This document shows positions 1 through 11,749 of a stretch of DNA of 64,000 nucleotides, piece by piece. The notes beneath the pieces are model-generated. The model was not told the DNA's origin, did no database searches, and was given only the letters and a program-made list of their open reading frames with translations. Every line of letters starts with the position of its first letter. Position 1 is the first letter of the stretch. The stretch is from Lithobates sylvaticus (taxonomy: Eukaryota; Chordata; Amphibia; Anura; Ranidae). The position numbers and the translations under genes were made by a program. The stretch spans positions 621,503,912 through 621,567,911 of the forward strand of contig CM053028.1 of NCBI GenBank assembly GCA_028564925.1. The letters are read 5' to 3'.

Positions 1-143
1 CATGCGGGGGTCACAGTGCATGCTTGGCCAATCATCAGCCAGCATTGCACTGCGCGGGCCGCAATGCATTGCGGGGCCGCTCGCATCACACGAATTTGAT
101 GCGAGCTGCCCCAATAGTTCTGGGCTCGCCGAGCGAGCGAACG

Positions 144-185
144 CCCGGTGCTCGATTCGAACATGGGTTCGAATCGAACACCGGG
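144..185. repeat. 19-bp hairpin, terminal-repeat-like
   Basis: Two 19-base arms (144-162 and 167-185) are reverse complements with one G-T pair, around a 4-base loop ATGG. It contains nested TTCGAA palindromes. It resembles the terminal hairpin of a short foldback transposon, but no partner end or target duplication was identified. It lies at the upstream edge of the LINE fragment that follows, so it may mark the junction where that LINE was cut. Confidence 0.6.
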
Positions 186-1279
186 CCCTTCCTTACTCTC
201 CTCCAAAACGGATCGGAGTGGGGCCTCATGCCCCCCGTGCCATCAGACGAGGCTGCCCCTGATCCATCGCTTCTGGTCTTGCCCTTCCATCTCTGCATTT
301 TGGGATCAGGTCCTGTCCTTCATTTTTGTCACTCTTCTAAAATTACTCAAAGACCCCCTGCTTCTCATCTTCGGCTATTGGGACCCCCTGTTGCTACCAT
401 GGTCCCCAGCCACAAGAACAACCCCCACCGGAGCGACTGCCAGAAACTTCTCTAACAAGGACTGGATTCTGATCTGTCTGCTCGAGGATTATTCTCCAAC
501 ACTGGCTATTGACCCAAGGCCCCCCATTGGCCAAGTCAAGAAAGATCTTCTTCTCCTTCTGTTCAAGGAACGACTCAACACCAACTTCAAACACATCAAA
601 TCCAAAGTCCGTTTTTATGCTAGATGGCAAGCTTTCATGCTTGCAACACTTTCATCAGCCGACTTAGATGCCTTTGATCAATTCTCCGTCTCTTACTACA
701 AACCCGCATTACCAAATTTGTGAAAGGCAGGCTCTTCCCCCTCTGGGGAATCTACAAACAAAGTCTCCCAATTCCATACTCAGCTGGACACTGCTAGAGC
801 CCAGACCCTCCCACAAACTCTACAACTGCGGATCTCCCCTCTGTCTGTTAACTCTGAGACAAGGTATTCCATGAGAGGACCCAACAATAGTTAATCAACA
901 CCATCACCAATTAACCAACTAATCAACATCAATTAATCAACTGTCTTGCAACCCCCCCCCCCCCCCACTGCTATCATCAGTTAAATTTTCCCTATTGTTC
1001 ACTTTGTATACCTGCTGGGAGCCTGTAGACAGATCCATCCAGTTTCCTTTTGCTGTAGGTTCTTTTTTTCTTTTTTTTTTGCTGCCTAATCTGATGTGTT
1101 TTATAGCTTCTCTGATTGGGGTATCTCTTTCTGCAAAGCCTGTCTACAACCCCTTGTTGTATCTTGTTGTAACTTGTTCATCAAAAATGTACTCTATCCT
1201 GTAAAATGTTCTTACAGAAATCATTACTGAACGGTACTGCTTTTTATAAGTCTCAATAAAAAACATTTGAAAAAAAAAA
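186..1279 (+). mobile_element. 3' end of an L1/Tx1-type LINE
   Basis: The open frame to 723 encodes the C-terminus of a LINE ORF2. It has the C-x2-C ... H ... FWSCP zinc-knuckle-like block typical of L1/Tx1 ORF2 tails (compare the LINE-1 copy near 24.27-24.33 kb), followed by a tract rich in L and K. After the stop comes a 3' UTR of about 550 bases with C- and T-rich tracts, then an AATAAA-like signal and a short A tail (1270-1279). Endonuclease and reverse transcriptase domains are missing, so this is a 5'-truncated or interrupted copy. The family assignment is firm; the exact left border is not. Confidence 0.7.
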
Positions 1280-1319
1280 TCATACTTAAAACTAGAAAGA
1301 CCATCAAAGTGTTAACTGT

Positions 1320-1710
1320 GTGCCTAGCCAGTGCTTGAGTACTGTGTGTGCGTGGGGGGGGGGGGGGGCTTTTATTAAGGGAAGGCACAGATTCTGCAAA
1401 GACGGGGGGCACAGGATACAGGATCATGCCTTCCTTACTGACAGAAAGGCAATCTGCCTTGTTTACATAGGCAGATCACTGTTCTGCCTGTGTACTGAAC
1501 AATCAATGGATGTCAGCAGACATTGAGTCTGCGGTACCCACTCCTGATCACAGCGGGAGTGGGCCGCCAGTGGCGCGTGTGAGCGCCTCATACATGGAAG
1601 TTCCAGATCACGCACCAGGTACATGATTTGGCGCACATCGGCCGCCCTGCCGCAGTATACCCATGGTGGGCAGTCCGCAAATGGTTAAGCAGAGGCCCTA
1701 GAGAATAAAA
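1320..1710 (-). repeat. Interspersed repeat R1, minus copy
   Basis: Read on the minus strand, this stretch matches 2395-2700 (plus): shared blocks include the run leading to GGGCGGCC, a CACGTAC-type core, the CACTGTGATC block and a block with two short GGCAGA-containing motifs. The two copies face each other across about 700 bases. No coding capacity is seen. It looks like a common amphibian interspersed repeat; the family name is not known to me. Confidence 0.5.
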
Positions 1711-1787
1711 TGGTGGGTGTAGCAATTTTTTATGGATATGCATTGAGAAAAGTCCCAAACACTGCACACCTAGCAAAGCCTTTAGAG

Positions 1788-1943
1788 CAGGGGTCTCAAA
1801 CTGGTGGCCCTCCAGCTGTTGCGAAACTACAAGTCCCATGAGGCATTGCAAGGCTGACAGTTACAAGCATGACTCCCTCAGGCAAAGGCATGATGGGACT
1901 TGTAGTTCCACAACAGCTGGAGGCCACCAGTTTGAGACCCCTG
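1788..1943. mobile_element. hAT-type MITE with 8-bp target duplication
   Basis: A 156-bp foldback element starts CAGGGGTCTCAAACTGG and ends with its reverse complement; the inverted repeats extend about 60 bases with few mismatches. It is flanked on both sides by CTTTAGAG (1780-1787 and 1944-1951), an exact 8-bp target site duplication. The CAGGGG terminus and 8-bp duplication are diagnostic of the hAT superfamily. It has no coding capacity and would depend on a transposase elsewhere. Confidence 0.9.
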
Positions 1944-2394
1944 CTTTAGAGAATAGGTGAAAGCAGCCTGAGCAAACTTCATCCAAAGCCACGCCCCCAC
2001 AACATTTCACCCCGCCCACTGGGCTTAATAATGGAGGTGAGGAGTTAGATGGACCCCTGCCCAACAAGCACCCATCACAGGAAACACCATATGGATTTAC
2101 CAGAGCAGAGGCTTCAAGTTTTAGAAGGTTGCAAACCCAGAAGGCCAAATACGTACATGTATGTAATAATGTCTGTACCTGCCATTTGCTTGCAGTATAT
2201 TTACTGTAAGGCCACGGGCAGGTGGCTAAAGTGTAAATGAGGGTACATTTTTTTTTTTTTTTGTCTTTAGATTTTTTTACTGGGTCCAATCAGGAAGACC
2301 TATCACTTCCTGTTCTGGTGACAACTCTAGGATTTTGGAACTCTAACGTCACTCCTTGGTGACATTAGGTTTGGCTATGCAAAGACTTGTTGAT

Positions 2395-2700
2395 TTAAAG
2401 CACATGTTCAAACCGCTGAAGGACCGCTCCATGTACATATACTGCATCAGGGCGGCCCTCAAGTGCAAAATCACGTACTTGTACGTGATTTTTTTTCTTC
2501 GGCTCTGGGGCGTGTGCCGCCAGAGCCCCGCTCCCACTGTGATTGGACACAGCAGGAGCCAATCAGCGGGTCCGGCAGAAACCCAATGATCTTTGTGAGA
2601 GAGGCAGAATGGCGGTCTGCCTATGTAAAGAAGGCAAATCACCCGTTCTGCTAGTAAGAAGGATAGCGATCTTGTGTTTCTGCTAAGCACCAAAGAAAGC
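2395..2700 (+). repeat. Interspersed repeat R1, plus copy
   Basis: Partner of the copy at 1320-1710 in opposite orientation. It contains a perfect palindrome (2469-2478 and 2481-2490, arms AATCACGTAC) and a GGCAGAATGGCGGTCTGCC-like block. There is no coding capacity. Such CACGTAC palindromic repeats are common in frog genomic DNA; this is recognition from memory, not a search. Confidence 0.5.
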
Positions 2701-2769
2701 TCTAGTTGTGGGTAAAAAAAAAAAAAAAAAAGGATGTCAAGTTTATTTGTGTACAGTGTTGCATGACCG

Positions 2770-3835
2770 TGCAATTGTCAGTTAAAGCAACGCAGTGTCG
2801 TATTGCAAAAAAATGGCCTGGTCATTAGGAGGGGTAAACCTTCTGAAGCTAAAGTGGTTAAAGCCAAGAAAGATGCAGCATATAGTGGACATAAAGAGGA
2901 ATTATACTTTGCTCTCTAGTGGCCTGTGGCTTCTACTTTCTCTTCATTGCAGCTCTGCAGCCTATGCAAGAATCTTCAGTATTCAACACTTGCAGGATTG
3001 TTGGATGCCTGTCTCCCCTGCTGCATTGCTGTGGTTTCATCCTCCAACTGCTGTTTCAATAGAGGACTCAGCAGTGACATAAAGATGAGAGGAAAGAGCC
3101 ACACAGTGTGTGGTGGGGGACAAAGGCATGCGACACACCTGGGAGGGAGTGTTGAATGGTTTTCAGACAGACAGATTCTGTGGGGCTGAAAGAGGATTGC
3201 TAGAAGATCGGGGGAGTGGAGAATGGGGTAAGCAGAAGTTTTTACTCTCCCCTAGCCTGAATTAGCAGCTAACCCTTGCAGTGCGGGGAGAGCTCCACTG
3301 CAAGTGAGAATGTTTTGGTTTACTGTCAGATGGGCTTTAAAATAAAAAAAAAACCTCAATGTTAACAAAATGAGGTGGACAGTTTCCACAATGTCCCGCC
3401 ATAGAAGCTGCTGGCAGGGTAATAAGGACAATACTAAAATGAATCCAGAATGGATGGAACATTGAGGAGCTGAAAGAAGAGATGTAATCTAGTCCCATGT
3501 GTGGGCCTTTGACCTCCTGCAGCATGCAGTGCACACCTTCTCCTCTCCCCATGTGACCGCAAAGGAGGAGAATTCAAGCCTCATATCCTGTGTACAGAGG
3601 AGTGTGAGAACAGAGGGGTGTGAGAAGCGTGTTCATACTGTACGTCTCCTGCTTCCCTCCTATCCAGACATATTGTAAGGACATGTAGTATGTTATAGGA
3701 CATGTAATGAAGGCATACAGTACTGTGGGGACATGTAAGGAATTGTAGGACACGTAGTGACGGCATACAAATGAAGGCCCCCAGATCCCCACTACCCATT
3801 CACATGGAATAAAAAATGCCACTGTGCGGCATGCA
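2770..3835. other. Intergenic stretch, no recognised feature
   Basis: No gene, RNA or known repeat was recognised. Between about 3640 and 3760 a short GGACATGTA-like motif recurs with ATACAGTA-like spacers. Open frames here are short and unlike known proteins. Confidence 0.5.
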
Positions 3836-3839
3836 ACGA

Positions 3840-4510
3840 CTTATATAGACATGGGGGCAGGGTCACCGCCTGATGTCTTCCAGTGACCCCGCCCCCTTAT
3901 GACGTCAATGTCCCGCCATGCCCCGGGTGGTGATGTCATAAATGGGCGGGGGTCACCCGGTGTCCCCGCCCCATGCCTATATAAGTAGTTGCGCAACGCT
4001 CACACCGCATTACAGCGGGAGAGAGCGTCGGGTCAACACTGCAAGAAGAAGGGGAGGAAGAAGGAAGGAGACAACGGAGAAGCCCGGGCAAGAGCTAGTA
4101 ATAGAGCTAGTAAAAGAGCAGAAGACAGCTCTGGAAGCCCGGCACAAGACAAAGGGTAGAAAGAGAAAAGAACCAGAGAAGACTGGTCAAGAGCTAGCAA
4201 GAGCAGAAGATAGATCTGGAGGACCGGCACAAGACACCGGGCAGAGGGAGAAGAGGGAAGAAGCCCGGGCAAGAGCTAGTAAAAGGGCTAGTAAAAGAGC
4301 AGAAGATAGCTCTGGAAGCCCGGCACAAGACAACGGATAGAGAGAGAGAAGACCGGTCAAGAGCAGAAGATAGATCTGGAGGACCGGCACAAGACACCGG
4401 ACAGAGGGAGAAGAGGGAAGAAGCCCGGGCAAGAGCTAGTAAAAGGGCTAGTAAAAGAGCAGAAGATAGCTCTGGAGGCCCGGCACAAGACATGGAGCCA
4501 GGGTTAACGC
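3840..4510 (+). repeat. GC-rich promoter-like unit with 160-180-bp tandem repeats
   Basis: It begins with GGGTCACC/GGTGACC-type dyads, a TGACGTCA-like block and a TATATAA box near 3977. From about 4078 a purine-rich block (GAAGCCCGGGCAAGAGC) recurs at about 4078, 4259 and 4420, with related sub-blocks between. One plus frame stays open to 4340 and would give a low-complexity K/R/E/A protein, which I do not accept as a gene. The array runs straight into the start of the H3 pseudogene, replacing its histone promoter. The family is unknown. Confidence 0.5.
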
Positions 4511-4513
4511 TGT

Positions 4514-4629
4514 ATGGCAAGAATCAACCTCGTAAGTCCACCGGAGGGAAAGCTCCCCACAAGCAGATGCCCACCATCATGTCCAAAGACATCCGGCTGG
4601 CACACTGCCTCCACAGAGGGAGGGCATAA
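4514..4629 (+). pseudogene. Histone H3 pseudogene with central deletion
   Basis: The first about 60 bases match the start of the intact H3 gene at 47061 with a 7-base loss after codon 4. The last about 55 bases match its final codons (CCAAAGACATCC... to the stop). Around 285 bases of the histone fold are missing between them, and the reading frame is lost. It lies in the same orientation as the intact H3 and is followed by a recognisable H3 3' flank. The normal H3 promoter is absent; a purine-rich repeat array abuts the ATG. It cannot encode a histone. Confidence 0.92.
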
Positions 4630-4657
4630 TAACCCCCCCCCCCCCCCCCAACACAAC

Positions 4658-4673
4658 GGCTCTTTTCGGAGCC
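4658..4673 (+). promoter_or_regulatory. Histone 3' stem-loop of the H3 pseudogene
   Basis: GGCTCTTTTCGGAGCC lies 28 bases past the pseudogene stop. It still forms the six-pair stem (one U-G pair) and four-base loop of histone mRNA 3' ends. A CAAAGAGCT downstream element follows near 4689-4697. The RNA signal has outlived the gene. Confidence 0.85.
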
Positions 4674-5930
4674 ACCACATCCTCCTAACAAAGAGCTCCA
4701 TACTATCCCATCACTACTACATCATACAAATACTTCCCACCACATGTCTACACCCCCCCCCCCCCCATCACATTTACTTTATTCTTCTCACCCTTCTGCG
4801 ATCGGACCTCTAACAATTCTAAGACCATTTCAAAGTAAGAATTCTCACTTCTCCCTGGGAAGGAGATCTTTTCTCTTCCGATCTCCGGTTCCTAGAAAGA
4901 TTCTCTTCCGATCTCCGGTTCCTAGAAAGATCCTCTTCCTATCTCCATACTTCCCTCATCATTATTAGGAGATGGGGAAAGAAAATCTGTTCAAGATAAA
5001 TAGAAAGTCATTCCCCTCCCTCCTGTACACAGATCCCGGGATCACCTCCACTTTCCTCTTTCTCAGCTCGGTGTATAAATCATACAACCGACTAGTAAGA
5101 AATCTCACACTCACTATTCATTCTTCTGTAGGAAGAAAACATTTCCTCTCCCGATCTATCACAGGAATCTCTCTACAACTTTCTCCAACCCCTCCACACA
5201 CACACATATCGATCACATCGTTACACCTTCCCATCAGCACATCTTACACTCTCTTCTTCAATTCTTCTCATTCATTATCTACAGAAGACAATTATTGTCT
5301 CCCCGGAGAGAGTTGTACATTTCTCATTCCAAGCGTCGAATTATTTTATATCAGCCAATCACCAGATAGCGATCCTTAGAGCGAGTGCAGAACACCATCA
5401 TCTGCAAACTGTACAGCGATGAAATTTCGGCGAGCAATTTGAAAATATTGCGATCAGCCAATCACAGCCTCTTATGGTTCCTGTGTCAGCCAATCAGATC
5501 CTTTATATTATCATACAGGGCGCTGTCTAAAAGTGCAGCCGGGAGATCGAATTGTAATCCAAATGTGACATCGGGGCTGCTAATCCTCTTCATAGTATTT
5601 TTGAGTGAAATGATGGAATTCTATTCTATGACAGTGAAGAGTCCATTCTCCGCATAACACGATGTTCTTGTTGCTGATCATTCCAACATGTCCGATCAGT
5701 ACAATGATTTCCCTTATAGCGATCACATGAAATATTGAAGTGTGAATGTCCCCTCTCCCCGGGAGATCCCACAGACAGTGTGCGGGAATTGGGGATCTCC
5801 AGGTCTCTGATCCGCACATGAAATACGTTTTCGGGGCCCTGAAAAGATCCTTTAAATCGGCACCTTCTGCTCGGGAGAATTCGGATCTCTGACATCGGAC
5901 TCCTATTGCTGGATTTACATTCTATTCGGT
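4674..5930 (+). other. H3 downstream flank, direct paralogue of 47.54-48.77 kb
   Basis: This sequence follows the same order as the flank of the intact H3 at 47.5-48.8 kb, in direct orientation, at perhaps 85-90% identity with indels. A 30-base segment containing GATCTCCGGTTCCTAGAAAG is tandemly duplicated at about 4877-4936 here but not in the right copy. No gene is seen. Confidence 0.7.
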
Positions 5931-6133
5931 GTGCCGCTAACTCCTACCGGGGGCTTTGAGGGAATGGACACAGGGAGACATCTAGATTGCATAATCAATC
6001 CGATACATTTACATTAATTAGGTTTTATTTGTCAGAAAATGCTGTAAAAACATTATTTGAACTATAATTCTCGTGCAATCATGTCACATTAGAAGAATGA
6101 CAGCTCTGATATGGTGCATATGAGAGGGTTTTA

Positions 6134-6197
6134 GAAGATCATTTGTGTCTTGTTTGGATGATGGGGGGAGTTGGGGATTTACTTGGTGCTGGGGTAC
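6134..6197 (-). pseudogene. Vestigial H2B 3' end
   Basis: On the minus strand the sequence GTACCCCAGCACCAAGTAA resembles the last codons of H2B (TACACCAGCGCCAAGTAA), followed by CCCCAACTCC..CATCATCC and a decayed copy of the ACAAGACACAAAGGCTC stem-loop region. The rest of the gene is missing. A matching relic sits at 46147-46215. It is an extra, older 3' end lying downstream of the intact H2B. Confidence 0.6.
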
Positions 6198-6574
6198 TAC
6201 ATTAACACAAAATAATAATATTTGACAAAATGTGTATAGAGCTAACAGTTTAAAAAGCTCTTTACAATACAAGGGTGACAGTACAATCTCAATACAGTTC
6301 AATCCACAATTAATACTTGCGTCCTGCTCATGGAGTTTACAATGTAAAGAAATATATATATATTTTTTTTATAATCAAAGATTAGAGACTCCTCAGTGTG
6401 AGAATTAGAAACATTGAGATTGGATTATTTGTGCCCATATGTCAGTAAATTAGATGACACAAACAGAGATAAACACCCAGGATCTGAGGGGAGTGTGATA
6501 TTCTGCATTACAATGTGTGACCTTCATCTTCTAATCTGTGGCAACTGGTATTTACCAAATACCCTAATACAACA

Positions 6575-6584
6575 TTATATATAT

Positions 6585-6645
<61 letters not shown>
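6575..6645. repeat. TA microsatellite
   Basis: About 60 bases of (TA)n with small interruptions, followed by (CA)n and (GA)n. The equivalent region on the right differs in length. Confidence 0.95.
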
Positions 6646-6646
<1 letters not shown>

Positions 6647-7359
6647 ATAGAGAGAGAGAGATAGATACAGACCAGGAAAGACAATGTATGTCCATCTGAT
6701 CCCCCCCCATCTAAGGTGAGTAGATGATTATGTATATTATGTATTATCTTTAGACTCCCATAAAGAAAATAGATGCTGTATGACAAAATGAAAACACAAG
6801 GGGGATGTATTAGTAAACATGCTAAGCAGATGATCCCAAAACTATTCCTCATATGTAAGCATCCCCTGAATATGTCTCTCCAGACATTATCGTAATTTGT
6901 GAAGTGTCCAAGATCATTTATAAAACGGAAAACAAACGTGTCGGTCAAAAATGACAAAGATATTATATATGTGTAATCCTTCTATACATACAAATCCGCT
7001 TTCAATTTACGGGGAAAATCTCCCAAGTATTCTATGAGGAGCAACACTGACACCTAGTGGTGACAAAGTGCATGCCTTTTATACGGGGAAGACATACAAT
7101 GTGATTGAATTGTTTGTTCCCACTAGCCGACAATATCCATCTAGAAATTAGATCCTCCGGATATCTATTCTACAGAACGGGTCTAGGTTGGGGAAAATAA
7201 ATAAAATCTTCTGGAATTTCTCAATAAAGGGAATCTGGCAGACTGGCTGGTATTCGGTGGATTTATTCTAATACATCCACACATGTATAACTCCCCATCA
7301 GATTGTACAAAATTGATCTTTCATAATCTGTTAATTGTACACTTGACAAAACGTGATGA

Positions 7360-7400
7360 CAGCTCATTGATGGAAATGGTGGGCGGCTCTTAGAAGAGCC
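7360..7400 (-). promoter_or_regulatory. H2B histone 3' processing element (left)
   Basis: On the minus strand the stem-loop GGCTCTTCTAAGAGCC (7400-7385) lies 41 bases past the stop of H2B. It is followed after 15 bases by CAATGAGCTG (7369-7360), the U7 snRNA-pairing downstream element. The stem-loop binds SLBP, and U7 snRNP directs cleavage without polyadenylation. Confidence 0.92.
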
Positions 7401-7441
7401 TTTGTGTCTTGTGTTGGGATGATGATGGGGGGTGGGGGGGA

Positions 7442-7834
<393 letters not shown>

Positions 7835-7878
7835 TCAGATCAACTCCGATGTGTGCTGGAGCCGCCCTCATGTGCTGC

Positions 7879-8075
7879 TTTTATAGACGTCCTATGCAAA
7901 TGAGCCTCCTCCCTCCTCACTCGTCTATTGGCGGATTCAGTCATGTGATGGGGAGGAGTGTTTTGCTTTCCTCCCTCGTTTACTGATTGGTGTAGAAACA
8001 AGTCAGAACACTATTGGCTGGCTTGAAAAATAACCAATCACAGAGTGTGATGTCAGAGCATTGACGGTATAAATA
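7879..8075. promoter_or_regulatory. Divergent H2B/H2A promoter (left)
   Basis: For H2B (minus): TATAAAA at 7885-7879, octamer ATTTGCAT at 7901-7894 (the Oct-1 site typical of H2B promoters) and CCAAT at 7931-7927. For H2A (plus): TATAAATA at 8068-8075 and CCAAT at 8034-8038. Two further ATTGG boxes lie at 7986 and 8013 and could serve either gene. The start codons are only 309 bases apart, so the two genes of one dimer are probably co-regulated. Confidence 0.9.
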
Positions 8076-8110
8076 TAAGGAAGCGGCAGATAGTACATAT
8101 CTTTATCTGA

Positions 8111-8524
<414 letters not shown>

Positions 8525-8568
8525 TCCCAACAACTCCTTTCTATTCCCAAATCCATTTATAACACAAA

Positions 8569-8608
8569 GGCTCTTCTCAGAGCCACCCACATCTCTCTAC
8601 AAAGAGCC
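8569..8608 (+). promoter_or_regulatory. H2A histone 3' processing element (left)
   Basis: Stem-loop GGCTCTTCTCAGAGCC (8569-8584) lies 44 bases past the stop. After 15 bases comes CAAAGAGCC (8600-8608), complementary to the AGCUCUUU part of U7 snRNA. Confidence 0.92.
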
Positions 8609-8774
8609 CACACACACCCCTCATTGTGTCTACCACATCGCATGGAATGAGCCCTCAATTGTCTTCATAGCTTTACACAGGAAATACATCCTTATTTATT
8701 CACACTTCTAATACAGGAGAGTTGTACAGGGAGAACAATTACTACATATAAATCATTATTGGGGGATGGGGATA

Positions 8775-9900
8775 CTTGTAGATTTACACATCTTACAGGG
8801 ACCGATCATCCCTGTTCATCCTTTAGTTGCTGAATTTATTACAATCATCCCGACGGATCAGGAACACAGATCTCAGAACCTCCTTCACAATTCTCCTATT
8901 ATAGGGAAACGTTCAGAACTGATTGTCTTACTTTTCAACGGAATGTTGCAATAATTTGAGATCGGCTGATAAAATGCAATTGATTGATATAAAATCTCCC
9001 TTTTTCCGGGGAACATTCATCAATGGGCCCTTTGATTCCAGGCGGTGTAATAAACACATCGAAATATTACTTTGTTTCAGGGTTTTATTTTACTACAGAA
9101 TCCGCCCTGCTACAGAATGTTTTCTATAGAGAGCAATGAAAAGTCTACAGAACAAGTATTTTCTGGGCTGAAACCCGAGAAAGATCTCAGAATACATTTC
9201 TTTGAAATTATCATAAGAAAGGACATTACTTGTCGATGAAGGAAACGCCCACAGCTCTGATTGGTTCAGATTTCAAATTGCTACTTTCAAATTTGTCGCC
9301 TGAATAGTGAAGAACTATTATCCCGCCAAATCCGACACTGAGATCATCCGATGAGACATTTATCCGAGAGATATCACCAATGCTTTATTTTCTAGAAGAA
9401 TTGATTAGCCCGAAATGGATTCTGAAGACTATTGAATAATGTAAAACATCCCCATATGTTCTCTTTTATTCCAAGTCCTCCGAATGCCGAACCCCCCCCC
9501 CCCCCTACATACAGAACATGATAGTGAGATGACTTCTCTCATAGATCTCTACCTTTCTATATGATGGCAAATAAAGTATTACACGTTTCATCATCAGATC
9601 TGTATAGGATCGTGGGCCGATAATGAATGTTCCCTCTTTAGGACATGTAGCGATTACAGATTTTCCCCCATATGAAAACTATAATTAAAACATGTGAAAG
9701 GACTGCTATAAATCTGTAGTAATCATGACACTGCCAGATACATCATATGCACAATGAATCAGTAAAACAAAAAATGTTTCATTTCAAATCGGTCTCCTCT
9801 TAGGAACACTGAACAATTTGCTGATTTCTAATTATAAAGTAAATTCTCTGCAGGTTATTGGACGGCTGTGACCCCGCCCCTTTATATCAGTCCCCCATCA
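8775..9900. repeat. Inner inverted repeat flanking H4, H2A-side arm
   Basis: This H2A-H4 spacer segment matches 11750-12690 in inverted orientation at moderate identity with indels. Shared blocks include GTGAAAGGACTG.., TGTTTCATNTCANATCGGTC.., AGCCCAG(G/A)AAAT.., CCCACAGCTCTGATTGG and the TGTGACCCCGCCCC box near 9880. The H4 gene lies in the loop between the arms. The arms contain CCAAT-like and GC boxes but no gene. Confidence 0.8.
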
Positions 9901-10126
9901 GTTCGGCTTTGTCTTAGAAACAGGGATGTGGGACATCTGTATTTCTTAATCTTTTATAAATATGAAAATGTTATTAACAATAGTAGCTGGTGATTGTATT
10001 CTCTATTATGATGTGTGACAAATGTATGTTTTCAGTGTCATCTCCGAGGTAAATAAAGAAAACTGTAGTAAAGGAAGAATATATTTATTTCTGAAGATTT
10101 ATTTCTGTTAATGGTAAAAAAAATAG

Positions 10127-10160
<34 letters not shown>

Positions 10161-10775
10161 TTCATCTCTCTCTTTGATATATAATTGAATAATTTATACA
10201 TATAGCAATTGCACATATTTTGTTCTTCCTATATAATAATCAGGAAATATGACATTATTGGTAGAAATAGGCAATAATCATTATGACATACCAGAAAAAT
10301 GTGTACGATTAATCAATAAAGGAAATATTGCGCTTCTGATAGATCACATCCGTTTCCATTCAGCAAAATATTGAAAAGGATTTAAATAAATGACATTCTC
10401 TACAGTGCAATAAATGACTAGACCCCGCCCCTTCTCCTCGTGTCTCCCATCTGTGGCCCATCAGGCCTTACACCCAGGAAGATGAGATGTCTGGAAGAAA
10501 AATTGTTTATTTTGTTTCCCTTTCAAAATAATGTTTTATAAATATTAAATTGCAATGAACAACTGAAACATGGCGATTGTCTTTGTTATGAATTGTTAAA
10601 GTCTCCAGTGTAATCTCCAAGTATAAATAGAAAAAAAAAAAAAAACATTAAGTAGGAATACGTTGATTTTCTAGAGATGTATTGCTGTATCTGAATCAGG
10701 AGATTTATAGATTCATATAATTCTCTTTGTTTGTATTGAATGGGTGTGACTCCGCCTCTTTCCTGGGAAGGTTGC
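9901..10775. other. H2A-H4 spacer
   Basis: AT-rich spacer with a TA microsatellite (about 10130-10160), two GACCCCGCCCC / GACTCCGCC boxes (near 10420 and 10748) and an A run (about 10630). No gene was recognised. Confidence 0.6.
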
Positions 10776-10778
10776 CAT

Positions 10779-10802
10779 CAGGTCCGCTCAGGCTGTATAT
10801 AA
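10779..10802 (+). promoter_or_regulatory. H4 core promoter (left)
   Basis: CAGGTCCG (10779-10786) is the H4-specific proximal element, recognised by HINFP in mammals. It sits about 10 bases upstream of TATATAA (10796-10802). The start codon is at 10857, leaving a short leader. Confidence 0.8.
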
Positions 10803-10823
10803 GGAGGGCAGGCAGACGGCTGA

Positions 10824-11168
<345 letters not shown>

Positions 11169-11204
11169 ACCTTCATAGACACCTACCTACTTCACCTACT
11201 CAAA

Positions 11205-11245
11205 GGTCCTTCTCAGGGCCACCCACCTTCTCATACAAAGAGCTG
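11205..11245 (+). promoter_or_regulatory. H4 histone 3' processing element (left)
   Basis: GGTCCTTCTCAGGGCC (11205-11220) forms the six-pair histone stem with one U-G pair. It is followed after 15 bases by CAAAGAGCTG (11236-11245), a strong U7-pairing element. Confidence 0.9.
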
Positions 11246-11330
11246 CCACTATTCTCTTGTGATATAGGGGATGCAGGCAATCTGCATTTAATACATGCAC
11301 GGATGTGTTCTATTTGGCTGTACAGGAACG

Positions 11331-11411
11331 CCGCACACTCTGGATTTGGAGGTAAATTCTGATTCATCAACCCAAATCGGGACCACCCACCTTCTCATAC
11401 AACAAAGGGCT
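11331..11411 (+). pseudogene. Solitary H4 3' end relic (left)
   Basis: CCGCACACTCTGGATTTGG then AGGTAA resembles the last codons of H4 (CGCACTCTCTACGGATTCGG then AGGCTAA). It is followed by a copy of the downstream flank (CCACCCACCTTCTCATAC). The upstream coding sequence is absent. It is duplicated with the arm at 41065-40985. Confidence 0.8.
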
Positions 11412-11749
11412 AATGAGTGATGTGTCTGAACATACATTTCTACAGATTTCTCATGTAGTGATAAGAATTGATGGTTATTGGTTCAGCAAGAAACGTAGGA
11501 AGTGGTGCGATGTCTAGCTGACCATACACTGTACAATCTGATTGTAAGATCCCCTTTACGCTTACCAGAGCTGCTTCATGTAAGAACAGCTAAATCATGC
11601 AGATCATGGTAGATCTCAGATCATGTTTACAATGCGAGTTCACAATCGGTTATAAACTACAACAAATGGAAGAAAACTTTACTTCTTACACAAGTAACCG
11701 AAATGAGCGAACCCGATAATTGTGGATGTGACCCCGCCCCTTTCACCCG

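Larger units (their letters stand above)
5940..7352. other. Diverged H2B downstream flank (inverted paralogue of 45.08-46.37 kb)
   Basis: It matches 45.08-46.37 kb in inverted orientation but only at about 75-80% by eye, clearly less than the sequence inward of the H2B 3' element. It holds a long TA microsatellite and a vestigial H2B 3' end. No intact gene is seen. Confidence 0.65.

Noticed and set aside
144-185. Possible tRNA T-arm because of GGTTCGAATC
   Set aside because: The sequence is a simple 19-bp hairpin; no acceptor, D or anticodon arms can be placed around it.
3942-4340. K/R/E-rich open frame of 132 codons
   Set aside because: It is the translation of a tandem purine-rich repeat and has no protein-like complexity.
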